This document shows, one piece after another, positions 45,801 to 59,811 of a stretch of DNA of 64,000 nt (its first letter is position 1; the number at the start of each line of letters is the position of its first letter). The translations under genes and the position numbers were made by a program. The notes beneath the pieces were generated by a model, which was given only the letters and a program-made list of their open reading frames with translations, had not been told where the DNA came from and did no database searches. Source of the DNA: Coprinellus micaceus (taxonomy: Eukaryota; Basidiomycota; Agaricomycetes; Agaricales; Psathyrellaceae); the NCBI GenBank assembly GCA_951394405.1, contig OX596345.1, forward strand, positions 558,001-622,000. Direction: 5' to 3'.

Positions 45801-47318
45801 CTACAACATCTCAGCAACCTGCTCCTCCTCCTCCCCATCCTTATCCTTCCCCCGCTTCACCCGCTTACTCTTCCCCTCCTTCCCACTCCTCCCCCTCTTC
45901 TTCCCATGTCCAAGTCCACTCCCTACCCCATTCGCGCCTCCACTCCCTCCTCCACCTCCCCCACTCCCTCCTCCACCTTCCGTATTCTCCCCACCACCAC
46001 CTGCACCCTCTCCTCCTCCTCCCCCACCCCCTTCCTTCCTCGAAGTCTCCCCCGGATTTACAGTCTGCGTCGTCACAGGCGGCGGAGGCTCAATATTCGG
46101 CGGCACAGGCGGCGCCCCACTCACAGGTCCCGGCGGGGGAGGCGCGTGCTGCGCGGGGTGCCCTGGGTGCGGGTACATCGGTGGGTAATGGTGCCCGTAC
46201 GGCGCGTAGCCCCCCGCCCCGGGGTGGTGTATATAATACTGCATCACCGGGGGACCCTGTTGATTCGCCCCATTCACATGGTGCGGGTGAGGATGCGCAT
46301 GAGGGTGAGGATGTTGGTGAGGATGCTGGTGCGGGTGCGGAGGCGCGCCGTCGACTTGCGGCCCCCCGACGGGGACGGGGGAGGGTTGGGGTGGTTGGGC
46401 GTCGGGGGCGTGCGGCATGTAGGGGGGCGGGTAGAAGATGGGGTAGGGGTACCCCTCGGGGGGGAGCTGCGTGGGGACGGGGTGCATGGCGGGGGGTGGG
46501 GGCGCGGGGGTGCCGTTGGGAGGGGCGGAGCCGGTGGGGGCGGGTGGGGACCAGGTGTCTGCGGTGAGGGTGAGTGGGTTGTTCGTTTGTGAAGATGGGT
46601 GGATGGAGAGGAGGAAAGGAGGGAGGAGGGAGAGGAAGGCGTACCAGAGTAGGACTGACCATCGGCCCCGCCGGCCTTGTTCTTGCGCTTGTAGGGACCG
46701 CGTTTAATGCCTTTCTTGCGCTCCTTGCGTTGCCCGTCGATGCAGGTCTCCGCGATGCCGTATTTTTGGCAGCGTTCGCAGGGGCGGGCTTCGTCGCATC
46801 GTTTGCATGCCGCGGCGCAGTTCGTGCACTGTGCGAGATTAGATTAGGGTTTGGGTGGATGAATGAAAAGTGAGACGTACAGCCATCTTGACTTGCTTGC
46901 GCTTTGGCCGGGACATTGCAGGCTGGCTTGCAGCAGCTGAAGCCGAAGGAGATTGGAAGGCTGTATCAAAAACACGTAACTTTTTCAATTCAATTCAATA
47001 GATAATTTTCAATTGGGAAGACACACCTTGACCTTGCGGTGGGGGCTGGTGGACGTACACGACGCCTGGGGGCGCGAGCATCATGTACGCGCCGGGGGGC
47101 GGCATCCCGCTGGGGTTCTGGCCGCCGTTTTCGGGGTGGGGATTTGCAGGGTCAGTTCCGGGGGGAGGGGGGTAAAAATAGGGAGGGTAAGGGGCCGTGC
47201 CCGGCGGAGGTGGTGGCGGGTAGGCCCCGTTGTAGGGCTGCGCGTATTGGAGGACTGGGGGAGCGTAGGGACTGTGCTCGGGCGCGGGGGCGGGCGCTTT
47301 GGGCTGTTGGTCGGTCAT
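45801..47318 (-). CDS. Zn2Cys6 transcription factor with disordered Pro/His/Gly-rich tails
   Basis: Exons 47318-47027, 46960-46881, 46828-46645 and 46558-45801 sum to 437 codons plus stop. After a Pro/Tyr-rich N-terminus comes the zinc cluster CTNCAAACKRCDEARPCERC, continuing to GIAETC. Spacing C-x2-C-x6-C-x5-C-x2-C-x8-C fits the fungal GAL4-type binuclear cluster, with one extra Cys between ligands 2 and 3. The basic block RKERKKGIKRGPYKRKNK follows directly and is a nuclear localisation and DNA-backbone contact candidate. The cluster begins exactly at an exon boundary. The C-terminal 250 residues are low complexity: an HPHQHPH repeat, poly-Pro, poly-Gly/Glu, ending in a Lys-rich stretch and EEEEQVAEML. 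Likely a nuclear regulator; target genes unknown. Confidence 0.9.
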
Positions 47319-47476
47319 GGTGCGCGGCGGGGGTGGTGTAGGTGGGGTGCGTGGTTGTCGGAGGGATCGGTGGTGCGCGCCGGTGGAGAGGGCGGGGGCG
47401 GCGGCGGGGAGAGGGATCTGAGCATGGTGTGAGTTGGCTGGTAGAGGAGTGGTGCAGCCGACAAGGTAGAACGCAC

Positions 47477-47490
47477 CTCTCTCTCTCTCT
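47477..47490 (+). repeat. (CT)7 microsatellite
   Basis: Seven CT units in the 5' flank of the zinc-cluster factor; on the transcribed strand this is a GA run upstream of the ATG. Confidence 0.7.
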
Positions 47491-49528
47491 GTGATTCAAA
47501 CTGCGAGTGTCCGATCCCGGCGCCGCTGCAACTCGTTCCAAGGTCCGCTCCTGCGCCTTTTCCGATGGGCTTTCTCTGCGAAAACGCCCCCGCAGTTCGT
47601 GGGTGTCGGGGCGTACGTCGTTCGGTGGGGGTGGGGGCGGTCGTGCGGAACGAGGACGAGGGTTCACGTATAACGAGGGTCCAACGGGATGGTTGAGTAG
47701 GCGTGGAACGTGTGAACTAAAACTCAAAGGAGAAAGGGCCCGTGCGCAGCATTTATGGGCCCTTCCACTCCCCCTCCTGGCCCACAGCGACGACGACGAG
47801 CGCGCAGAAACCAGTCTGAGGTCATTGGCACCCAATCGCCATTGAACCAGAGTATTTTCGGCCTCTTTTTTAGATTTCTGTCAGCGGTATCACCACTGTC
47901 CTGCTCCGCCCAAACTTAACCACACTCCGCCGTTCACTCAGCTCGCTTCTGAGTCTGGGTGAGTCAGGTTCGGGGTCGAGTGCTCTTTTCTTTCTACTCG
48001 TCAGGACGTGCGTGCGTCTGGGGCTCTCGATGCTCTGCGTGCGCCACTCACCCAGGAGGGGGTCCCTCTCGCTCATTAAATCCGTATTCTCCATATGTCT
48101 CGCACGAAGCCCTGGGCGACAATACCACGGGTTCTCATCTCTTCTCTGGGACCATCTTCGTTTTCGTTGGGCCACTCGCAGCGGATCCTGACGCAATGGC
48201 TTTACCGCGTCACACACAGCTCTGTGCATCCTTGCTGCAGTGTATGACGGAATGCCCCCAACCCTCATCTCTGCGATCAGCCCTGCCCCGAGGACCCTTT
48301 CCTCACATATGTCCTAATCCCTCAGCCCGTGTATGTTATGAAGAGCTTTGCAGCACACAGCATCAAACTCTATATCCACACCAGCTCGTTCCCGTCCTCC
48401 CTGGGCTCCCGTGGGTGGCATGGGCGTGGAGAGTGGCAGGCAGGCAGGCAGCAGCCTTGGCCTAGGTCGCCACTTGAGAGAGTTTTCGCTTTCATCACAC
48501 ACCTTCATCTTGCTTCTGAATCTGCATCATGGGCCGTTCTAATGGCCTCGCATGAGGCATGGCGTATGGTCCCGATGACCAGGGAAGTTCTCACTCGATT
48601 TGTACACTTTCCGGGTAAATACACGAATCTTCGGGGCCTTTCGGTCCCACTAATATATCCCAACCAGGGGGATCTGGTGCTTATCGGCCAAATATGTAAC
48701 ACCACCAGGTGTGAGGCCCCGGCAAGGAAGCGCGAAGAGATTAGCGCCCGTAGTTCCAAACACAGTACCTGCCGTTCCAGAGAGAAGGTTCTGCGGCTCA
48801 GGCCCTGAACGCAACTATTATCGATGGGTGGGCGTCTTCTAGCCTTAGGCTCTCCCTTTGTGCTAATCAGGTGCCAGAGGCTAACCATAGATCATATAGC
48901 ACTTGTACGCACACCTCGGAACTGGGACAAGCTCTCCATGGGCTGCATACTACCGTAGTCTACGATATCATCTCCACGTTTCCAAAAATGAACGCGAGCA
49001 AAGCGGCTGGCCCGTTTCCCAGCAAATTTGCCCCAACAAAGAAGCGTTCGGCGCCTCAGCGCTTGTCGAACCATTCAGTAATACGGGGGCTGAGCTAGCT
49101 TCCGTCCACCATTTCGCTGAGGCGATTCGAGATGAACGCAGCGTGAGGTGGCGCAGCCCGTTTGGAAGGCCCCTCAAACACGAGCCCTGGTCGTTTCACG
49201 CCTGCAGGTGGCCAAGGCGCTAAACTCGCCCTCGATCCGATGGCGATCAACGGCCCGGACCGATTCGCGAGCGCTCGACGTCTGGCTTGGCATGTCTCGG
49301 CGGCCATAGTATCCACTCCTGAGGAGATAACACTCTCGGTGGGGGGTTGGACCCTGCAGGGAGAGGGGGGTGGCAATCGGTACTTGGTAGCGCCACGGGA
49401 AGGAAGGTGTGATCAAGTGACCATGTGAAAGAGGGGTTTGTCCGAAAAAAATAGACGCTCGGTGTGGGTTGACGGCGTGGTTCACAATTTGAAGGCCAGA
49501 AGCGCCGCTCCGCCACGTTACTCGCCGG

Positions 49529-49536
49529 TATATAAG
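49529..49536 (+). promoter_or_regulatory. TATA box of the TPR gene
   Basis: TATATAAG, followed by a pyrimidine-rich stretch, 164-171 nt upstream of the ATG at 49700. Confidence 0.5.
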
Positions 49537-49699
49537 GTTGTATTTTCTCCCACCGTGGGTTTTCCTTCCCCTCCCCCAGTCCCCGCCAGCGCTTAACTCC
49601 CAGCCCCCTCGATTCGCCCGTCCTCCCGCCCCTTTGGCCCCAGTAGACCCGGGGACCCTTGGAATCCACATTTCACACTTAGATTTCGACCGATCCGCC

Positions 49700-52600
49700 A
49701 TGGCGACAGCGACACAGGGCGATTTCGACATGCAGAGGCGGCCACTCTCTCCCCAGGTGCGTACTGGGCCACTCGCTTGCCAGCAGGGAAGGGGGCTCAT
49801 GGGATACGGCGCTAGACTCCTGCGAAGGCAGTGTCGGAGGGTTCTCGGCCACCGGTATTGATGCACGAACCACCTCGCGGAGCAATTCCACCACCACCAC
49901 CACCAAGTCTCCCTCCCCCCACAACGGCAACCACCTACAGATTCCCCCCGCAGGAGACGACGACGACCTCCCAGCCACGGTGCGTATCGCCTTTGGCGCT
50001 AGTCCCAGGGGTCTAACATGCCTCCCCTCCCCAAAGACCGAATTTCGCCGCTTTGCCTCCTCTGATGAACGGTAAGTCACTGGCAAGCGCTCAGGGCCCC
50101 GCGTACCCTTCCTCCGCAGCACCGCCGAACAAGCCGAGTGGTAAGCCTCGGGTCTCACCCTATCCAAATTCGTCCGAACCTGATGACAACCTCCTGTTGT
50201 GTGCTTTTAGGCGCCTGCACCCATTCAGTAAGCCCCATGCCCTCTCCATTCCCCCTCCACCCAAAAATGGTGGATGCTAACAACGCCTTACAGCCAAACG
50301 ACTCGAGCATGCGTCTTGAGCCAATAGGAAACGGTCTGGCGTCTTCCGCGTGCCAGTCGCACGCCGGTTCGGCGCTTGACAACAGTTAGTTTATCACCGC
50401 TCCAAGCGCCCCATCGACACTCTCTCATGCATTTCATTCCAGATCCATCACAACCCTGGAAACGGCCCCTCTCGTCGACAGTGAGTCGGTCCCTCCATCG
50501 CTAAGCGCCCAAATCCCCAATCTGCCCCAGTCGTGCTCAACGTCCCTATTTTAGCCTCAGGAATCCGGCCTGCGCGGCGCCTACGAGAACGATGATACGT
50601 CATCACGACATCACGAAGACGTCTACGACGCTGAGATGAAGCTCAAGACCATGGCGCTCCCTCTGACGACCCCGTCGACGGTGCGCATCGGCGACGTGGG
50701 CGTCGTCCAACCCGGCGGGTCCTTTCATAAATACTTCAATATCTGCGAGCCTTCGGAACTACCACCATACTTTCAGCCCCTCAATTGCCCGATTAGGCCT
50801 GACGATGTCTGCACCTACCTCGCCTTTGAACCACATACGTTCATCACCAGCCAGTCGATAGGGCGGTGTGAGGAACAAATCGCTGGGATCGTGTAATTAT
50901 TCTGCGCTCCACTGCTATGCGTGTTTACGATTTACTGACCATACTTGGATTTTTCGTAGTGGGAGCCGCTTCAGGACAGCTGCCTCGCAAGGAGCGATAC
51001 TCGCCCTGCCTGCCGGAGGATTACGAACGGAGCTCAGGGAGATTGTCAAGTTCCGCGACTTCATATCCAGCAACATCGACAATTGGGCACGCTTCCTCCG
51101 AGACGTCAACAGGACCGGGGAACTTCGCCTCGTCACCGGGCACCTTTGTGCTCCGTACTGGGGCATCGCCACTTTCAAGGGGAACAATGACCCGAACATG
51201 AATCTCCTGTTCACGCAGAGTACCGAGAAGGATAAAAGATACGTGTGGCAAGGGCCCCCAACGGTCAAGACTACGCTATCGGGGAAGCTTCGATTCAGTC
51301 GGCCCTCGGACACCCTCGCTGTTACCGGGTTTACGATCAGTCCACGGGCGTCAATTCGGGAAGACGATAGGATGGCGGTGGACGGGCCCCCTGTCAGTGT
51401 AAGCAGGTCCACCCTGGCTTCAAGTGAATCGGGGGTTAATCGCGTTCAGCGGCACCCGTGCGATTTTATTAATGAGCGGCTATTGGCCTTGGTGAGTGGC
51501 TTTTGCCCTTTTGTTTGGGGTGATCGACATGCTGAATACACGCCTTCTCCCCTCCCCTCCCCTTCCTTGGCCTTCTAGACCAAGGTGAAGGCTGCGGTCT
51601 CACATGAACGGGATTGGTGTGCTGTGCTGGAGCAGGTGCGTGTACCCGTGGTATTCGCCACCGCGGTGCATTCATCCTGTCATATGAAACTGACGCCCGT
51701 CATAACGCATTCATTCATAGTCCGAAACTGTGTTCCCGGAAGAGGGCAAACTCATTCAACGTGTCTTTGCCTCCAACGAGGTGCTCAACAACGAGGGTCA
51801 GAACTTTTGCTTGACACTTTAATGAAACGTTCATGTACTAATGATCGGGTTTGTAGGCATTGCGTATCTCCAATGGAAGCCGAAACGAGTCGAGACCGCC
51901 ACCGCCGCCGACCTCCTCAAGGACATCGACACACTGCGGGACAAGCTCGACGAGATCGGGGATACTGATCTCGTTAAGCGCGCAGAGACGCTGCACTCGA
52001 TCACGACGAATATCCTCACGTACCTCAAGGTGTGCAAGAACAAGGACCCGCGGGACTTTAATTTCTTGCTGTCGATCGCGGCGTCGAACGTCGTCGAGGA
52101 GGTCAAGATTATGACCAACCTGAAGAAGGACCGTGCGCCGAGTCTCCATCTGTATGCGTCGACGATGTGGGCTAGGTACCAGGTGTCGGGGGAGCACAAG
52201 TATTTGGAGTCGTCGATTCAGTATTGGCATAAGGCGTTGGAGGTGGATCCGAGGCATGCGGATGCGATGGCTGACCTTGCCAGTGCGCTTTGGATGAGGT
52301 ATGCGAGGTTCCAGCAGGTGCAGGACCTCAACGAGGTTATCATCCTCTATCGTGCGCTCCTCTTCAGCCAGCTCTCCAATAACCCCGGCTACTCTAACTG
52401 GCTCAACGCAATCGGACTTGCTCTGTGGGATCGATACAAGCGGACCAAACAGATGAACGATATGGATCACGCCATCTCCTACTTCCGGCAAGCGTCCCTG
52501 TCCTATCCGTATCCCTGCGACGCCGGCACGCTCAGCAACTTAGGCAACATTCTCATGGCCAAGGCGCGTGCGTTCAAGGACACGTCCGAGTCCGACGAGG

Positions 52601-53439
52601 CCATTTCGTGTTACAGGAGAGCGCTCGAGAGTGTCTCGGCGCTGTATGAGCACCGATCTGCCCTGCTCTGCAATCTCGGGGATGCTCTTTCCTACCGGTA
52701 CGATCGGCGATGCCTTATCGCCGATCTCAACGAAGCCGTCAGGTCGTATGAACGGGCGCTTGATTTGCCATCTCCCCACCATCGTGATAGGGTGACGCAG
52801 TTGCTGGTGTTTTCGCAGAGGTTGCAGGCTAGGTATAACAGCACCGCGGACACTGAGGATCTGGAGAACGCGATCAAGAGGTTGTCGGAGGCGAAGAGGC
52901 TGGCGAGCCCGTCTCACCCGAAGTACGCTGCTGTCGTCGAGACGCTGGTGTTGGCTCAGAGGGATTACGACACGTTGCGGAGAAGTAGGCCCGATTACGC
53001 CTCGCCGCCACCATCAACGGCTGCCTCGCCTACCCTCGACAATTCACATATCCCTACGCTCCGACCGACGTCATGGGACACGCCTGGGCCGTCAGCGACA
53101 AGCGCCCACATCCCTGGGGTGACGTCTGTGGCGCCGAGTGGGCCGCCGCCGTCGTATAGGAGCTCGCCCAAGACGTTTAGGATTGTGGGAAGGTCGCATA
53201 CGATGAAGCCGTATAATAGGCCTACGTCGAATGCGCGGGGGGATTCGTCGGCGTCGGATGATAGCGAGTCGGGTAGCTCGAGAGGTGGGCCGCCGAGGCA
53301 TCCGCCGTTTTTGCCGCATCCGACGTCGGTCCATTCGAGTGCGGCGAGGGCGAAGAGTCCGCAGTATCATAGGGTTGGGGGGCCTCCGCCGAGGAGGGCG
53401 ACGATGCCGGTTAATGGCCATGGGCATGCGTTGCCGTGA
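49700..53439 (+). CDS. Tetratricopeptide-repeat protein with Pro-rich N-terminus, 12 exons
   Basis: Exons 49700-49756, 49840-49979, 50037-50071, 50120-50140, 50211-50227, 50294-50384, 50443-50480, 50555-50865, 50960-51491, 51579-51635, 51721-51796 and 51857-53439 sum to 985 codons plus stop. The N-terminal 135 residues are Pro/Ser-rich and encoded by several very short exons (21 and 17 nt). A globular region (FHKYFNICEPSELPPYFQPL, RLVTGHLCAPYWGIATF) resembles a domain common in uncharacterised Agaricomycete proteins. A coiled segment (ADLLKDIDTLRDKLDEIGD) follows. TPR-like units are then visible: YLESSIQYWHKALEVDPRHA, DLNEVIILYRALLFSQLSNN, DMDHAISYFRQASL, DEAISCYRRALESV and DLNEAVRSYERALDLPS. 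The last 170 residues are disordered. Probably a protein-interaction scaffold; pathway unknown. Confidence 0.82.
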
Positions 53440-54878
53440 AACCGCAAGGACCTTCGTTAGTGTAGCTCTTTTTCTCTCTCTCCTTTTTCTCGCGAGTCGC
53501 ATTCATCTCTCCCAGTTTCTTTTTCTTTTTTCTTTCTTCTATTCTACCTATCCACCCTCCAACGTTAGTGCTAGTGGGTCGTGCCCTCCTCCGAGGTGCG
53601 GTTCCTGGTACTGTTGCTTCCAGTTTCACTTTTTCTTCTATTTAGTTACCTTTCTCTAGCGTCTCCCTTCACTCTGTCGCTGGTACCAATGGGTCGTGCT
53701 CTCCAGTGCGGCCTCATTGATACTGCGGGTGGGTGTAGGGAGTCGTACACCGTTTGGAATTAGGTCACGTTTCTGGACCCGCCCGGCGTATCGTAGATTC
53801 TCGGCTCTGACACTGACCCTTCGGGGGAGGTGTAAGCGGAGGCTGCATCCACGCGTCCGTGTTGGTTTTGGGACTTGGTATTTTCCAACCTTACACCTAT
53901 TTATCCCCTCTGGTCATCATGCCTCCCTTTCCCTTCTTCCACGCCTTCAGTCCTTCTCAAGTTCTCTCTCATTCCGCCGTTCTGTGGATGTCCTGAAAAG
54001 ACGAAGTACCCGGACTCCTGCCACTACCATTGCCAGCCTCAAGGTCTCTGCTGGCCTCGTCCCCCCCCCCCTCCCGGTTCCAGACAAAGAGTCAACGAGC
54101 GAGCCTGTAGATGGTCGAGGTCCGGCAGCACGCGTCCAAGCGCGGTTTCGTTCCAAACTGGAGAATTTGGACTGCTGCAGGCGCTCGACCGCGTAGAGGC
54201 TCGGTCTTTGAGGCTGGTGTTTGGCGGTTTTTTTTTGGAGGGGATGGTTGGATTGTGAGGTGGTTGGGTGCGGTGTGCATGTCATTGTCATTTGTCGTGT
54301 TGCATTTGTTGGAGATGTGGTGTGTGGTTGGTCCTTTCTTGTTGAGGTTTTATTATAGACGTATTGTGCCCCATGTTCTCCCTCCCTCTTTCTGTCTGTG
54401 GTTTTGAGCTTGATGCCTCTCCCCCCGCCTCGTCCCGCCGTTTATTATGTTTACGCCCTGTTATGCCTCTTCTGTTTTTGAACGCTCTAGTAATCGATTC
54501 AGTGGCTTGGTCTCGCTATTATGTTGTCTTCTTGATGAAAAAGAATATCTGGTTCCGTCTCCTCCTGCCTCTTTTCGAAAGTGATAATCACCAAAAGTGT
54601 TCTGTATCCTATATGAGCTTAGTACGTACTCTCAATGGCTTTTTCGTTCTGTCTAATTGTCGCACGAACGGGTGGATGCTAAAGAGGACGGCTGGCTCGA
54701 GAGATTGTGAGGATGAGAGTGCTTGATCGTTTGAAGGTGCCGAGCTGGAGCACGATCTTACTCGAACACCAGACACATTCAGCAGAGGCTTGGACGGTTT
54801 TCTTCCGATGGTTGCCAGTGTATGTATTTCAGTACGCTACTTTACACTTGGTTCGAAGATGCCACTGTCCCGTAACTA
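53440..54878. other. Convergent intergenic region
   Basis: 1.4 kb between the TPR gene (+) and the flavin oxidoreductase (-). T-rich 3' UTR-like sequence follows the TPR stop (53460-53560), and a C-run (CCCCCCCCC) lies near 54061. No gene recognised. Confidence 0.5.
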
Positions 54879-56452
<1,574 letters not shown>

Positions 56453-58163
56453 GATGCTTTGCGTTGGGAATCAGAGACAGCCAACCCAGGTTGTAATATA
56501 GCAAAATCCCAGACACCGCGACGAGACATGGACGCCACGGCGCTATGCACTCCAAGGCCTTTGGGTGTGGTCAGACATCACAAAGTTCGGAAGAATAGCG
56601 CCGCCAGCGTCGATGGATAGCCATTCGAAGGCACCGGCAGATTAAGCGCCGGGTTGAGAGTGACAAAGATCGAAGCAAGCTGACTGTACGACGCCAGAGC
56701 GATGCCAGCGGGCTACCTCAGAAAGGCAAACCCCTACTTGTTGGACCGTTTCGAGGCGACTGAATACCGTCATGCGACCAGGATGAAAGATAACCACACC
56801 ATGGATGTGGTTCTGGTCAAATTCTGCTGTGAAGAATCCCTACGTCAGTGATGGCGAAGGTGAACGATGGGTCACCAGAGCGCCTAAGAAGAGATCCAGG
56901 CCTGGACTTGGAAAAAATAACTGTTATCGGTTTCTCCGGGGTTTGACGCCTGGGGTTCATACCGCCCACCAGCTTGAGAGATCGCCGAGGACGCCATAAC
57001 GAATGAAGGCGGGATGGATGGCTTGAAGCGAGGAGATGATGACACCAACAAGGGCGTTTTGGGGTTATTCTGCTCAGGTACCACACCCGAGCAAGGGCTA
57101 AGCTGTTGTTTGAAGTAAGTTTGGTGGTGCTATTCGTGAAAGGTGAACATGGCAGTGGAGGGAGAAAAGGGGCGATTTAAGGAGTCGTCCGGAACCGATG
57201 AATTGGGGCCTCTTATATGTTATTGCTTTTTGCCTTCGTTGCATTCATAGCAGCATGGCGCAGTGGTAGCGCGCGGGGCTCATAACTCCGAGGTCACTCG
57301 ATCGAAACGAGTTGCTGCTAAGCCTGGTTTTTCTTTTGCTCGGAGACTTGCAAGTTGCCAGTTGAAGTTGGACTCGTCACTCCGTAAGGCTCCAACTATA
57401 TCCTAATTAATAGGGTATCACCCTAACTATATCCCTTCCTTATTTTGCCGTTGGAGGACAGTATCGGAAGGGCATATATAGGGTATCGGGTTGGGATAGG
57501 GTTCTCCAGCTTCGAGCCCGATTTCCCCCATTTTTGAGCCCATTCTGCTGCCCAGAAACCATCCCCCTCCTCGTCTGTGGCTGTGGACGGTCCCTTACGC
57601 CGCCAAAGTGATATTTTCCTCCCCTGTACCCGCCTTGATCACACATGGTGGTGCCAAGTCCTTTCAGGCTTCGAATTCGGGCCGCTCTCTGGCGGGGCTA
57701 GTGGATCACGGTTTTTTGCGAGATCATCATGGTCTTATAGGAAGAAAGTCGAGTTTCTTATGCAAAGTAATCTGGTTACTAACTGAATTTCTCCGCCCGA
57801 GGACAACCCTATCCATATCCGTATCCAGCCTTGAGTGAATAGGGATAGGATAGGGCTGGAGCCTTAAGTTGGAGAAGCGAGTCAGGACTTCCGACTCAGC
57901 ACTGAGCACTCAGCAGCCACCTCAGAGCTGACAGCGACGCTTGAAAGCTTGACTCTTGAGATTGAAAGTTGGGTTGAAGTTGAACAACATGAATTCTTGA
58001 ACTCGGAACGATGTTCCCAATCGGCGGTCGCCCTACCTTTTCAAGATCTCTCGTGGTTCGGGGCATTCGTTTGGCAAGTAGCAGTCAAAGAATTCCAGTC
58101 GATTCGCGATACAAATACAGACACTCTACCGAATTCCTCTCCGCCGAATAGACAACAAAATGC
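56453..58163. other. Spacer containing an initiator tRNA
   Basis: 1.7 kb. Besides the tRNA at 57249-57320 it holds GATTAAGCGCCGGG at 56640, a repeat of the TAAGCGCC word, and AT-rich repeated ACTATATCC words at about 57395-57437 (two copies, ACTATATCCTAAT and ACTATATCCCTTC). No protein gene recognised. Confidence 0.5.
57249..57320 (+). tRNA. Initiator tRNA-Met (CAU), copy B
   Basis: Identical over all 72 nt to copy A. Anticodon CAT at 57281-57283; A1-T72 pair and T loop ATCGAAA mark it as initiator. A Pol III terminator-like TTTTT run begins near 57328. Flanks beyond the gene do not match copy A apart from one or two adjoining bases. Confidence 0.96.
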
Positions 58164-59576
58164 TCAGACATACTTCCCTCCCTCTACCTTTCCATTCTTC
58201 CCATGCGAGGCCTGCCTAATCTCAGGCTCGAGTGGGAACCTCTGCTCGTCCTCCTTCGCCGTATAGTAAAGTCGCTCCCAGTTCTCCTTGAGGGGCTCGG
58301 GAAGTTTCCACGCCAAGTCCTCATTGCGAAGCCAGAGCCGCAGAAGGTGGCGCCTGGCACGAGAATTACATTTGTCAGTGACCATTCTCAAGAAGAGCAG
58401 CGATATGCACACGCTTACTTCTTCTCGTGGGTATCTGTAAACCCATCCCGAGCATGGAAGATGCTGAGGTTGTTGATGTACTGGATGTCCCCCTTCTGGA
58501 AATTGAGCCCAAGATTGTACTTCTCTGCGGTGAAGTGGATGGCGTCGAGGGCCTCTGCCTGCGCCTCTGTGATGGGCGAGATCTCTTGCGAGCGGGGCAG
58601 ACCGAGGAAACCCGTGAAGATACGCCTGGCGTATTGGATGATAGTATGGGAGTCTTCGCGGTAGAGGAGCGGGCGGGATTTGTATAGTGGGTCGCCGCCG
58701 TACCTACGGACGAATAAGGACCGCAGTCAGCGTTACAGTCCATGCCGTAATGGTGAAACCAGCGGAAAGCGGAAAGGGTACTCACGTATCATGGACCCAG
58801 GGCTCGCTTAACGTCTTGATCAAGTCCGGCCTCGTCTGCGCCAGCTCGTTGTACACCCTCCAACTGCTACTAATCCTCGAGGTGCCGCCCTCCGCCGCAG
58901 TTTCCAGCGCGAATAGAGAAATGATATCCCCTGCGTCTGTATGGAACACCTGCTTGTCCGTCGTATACGCTGGGGCCCCAATGGTCTTCGCGGGGTGCGT
59001 CTCCGTCAGGTCCTTGATGTGAGCCAAGACACCTGCATCGCGGTCCTGCACTCCACGCAGGCTGCCGATGTACGACGACACTCCGGCGTAGATGAGAATG
59101 ATGTCTGTACGGGAATACGACTCAACGGGAAGCGAGCGAAGGACGAAGAAGCCCCTGCCGGTGTGCAGCTCGCGCGCGAGGTCTTTGAGGATGGGCCCGA
59201 GAGTGGGAAGAGGGAAAGTGGATTGGTTAACTCGACCCTGGGGGACGTCGAGAGAGTGGAAGTGCTTCAACGCAGAGTCGATCTCCTGGAGCTGGTCCTC
59301 GTTGAGGACGTAGGTCCACTGCGACTCGTCTGTCCAATCTTTCCCCTCCCAGACGAGGGGGCTTTCGAGCACCTTTGGGAAGCCCTCCGGTAAGGCGGTG
59401 GAAGGGAGAGAGGGGTCGTCTGCGAGTCGACGGGCAGTGCGAGCCTTCCACTTGACCTCGTCAGGGTGGTACGCAATGTCGGGCTGCTTGGAACCTGGCT
59501 TAGACGAAGCCAGGTGCAGTTTATCGAGCTTGTTGCTCAGAACATCTACAGGTTGGATGACAGCGACGGGAGCCAT
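58164..59576 (-). CDS. TauD/TfdA-type Fe(II)/2-oxoglutarate dioxygenase, paralogue 2
   Basis: Exons 59576-58786, 58703-58419 and 58353-58164 sum to 421 codons plus stop. Metal-binding HxD is in KQVFHTDAGDIISLFAL, the distal His in LSIFHARDGF, and the 2-oxoglutarate Arg region is KRHLLRLWLRNEDLAW. The N-terminal block YHPDEVKWKARTARRLADDP and the PLVWEG motif match paralogue 1. It lacks that gene's first intron, so its first coding exon is 791 nt. The ATG at 59576 was chosen because the open frame upstream to 59627 begins without an ATG. Substrate unknown; likely cytosolic. It is followed 3' by an initiator tRNA gene, as paralogue 1 is preceded by one. Confidence 0.87.
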
Positions 59577-59811
59577 GAGAATGGGATGCTGCCTCGGAAC
59601 GACCAGAGACACACCTTTAAGTAGCAATAGAAAGATAGAGCAATTAAGAAACCTGATGGTGTCAGATGGCGTCTAATTGGTTAGCATCAGGGGCTTAGAA
59701 AGCCAAGGGTCCCATCTTCTCGCAATTCGAAGACTGGAAAACGAGAGATAAATCGGAACCACTGCCGCTGCCACGGAGGGCTCAGAGGACAAACGGATGC
59801 ATTATTACTGG

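Larger units (their letters stand above)
47319..49699. other. Divergent intergenic region
   Basis: 2.4 kb between the zinc-cluster gene (-) and the TPR gene (+). It holds a CT dinucleotide run (47477-47490) in the 5' flank of the zinc-cluster gene and the TPR gene's TATA box (49529). An open frame of 168 codons at 47959-48465 is unrecognised and overlaps minus-strand frames; I do not call it a gene. Confidence 0.5.

Noticed and set aside
47959..48465. 168-codon open frame (plus)
   Set aside because: No motif, Cys/Ser/Pro-rich, overlapped by equally long frames on the other strand.
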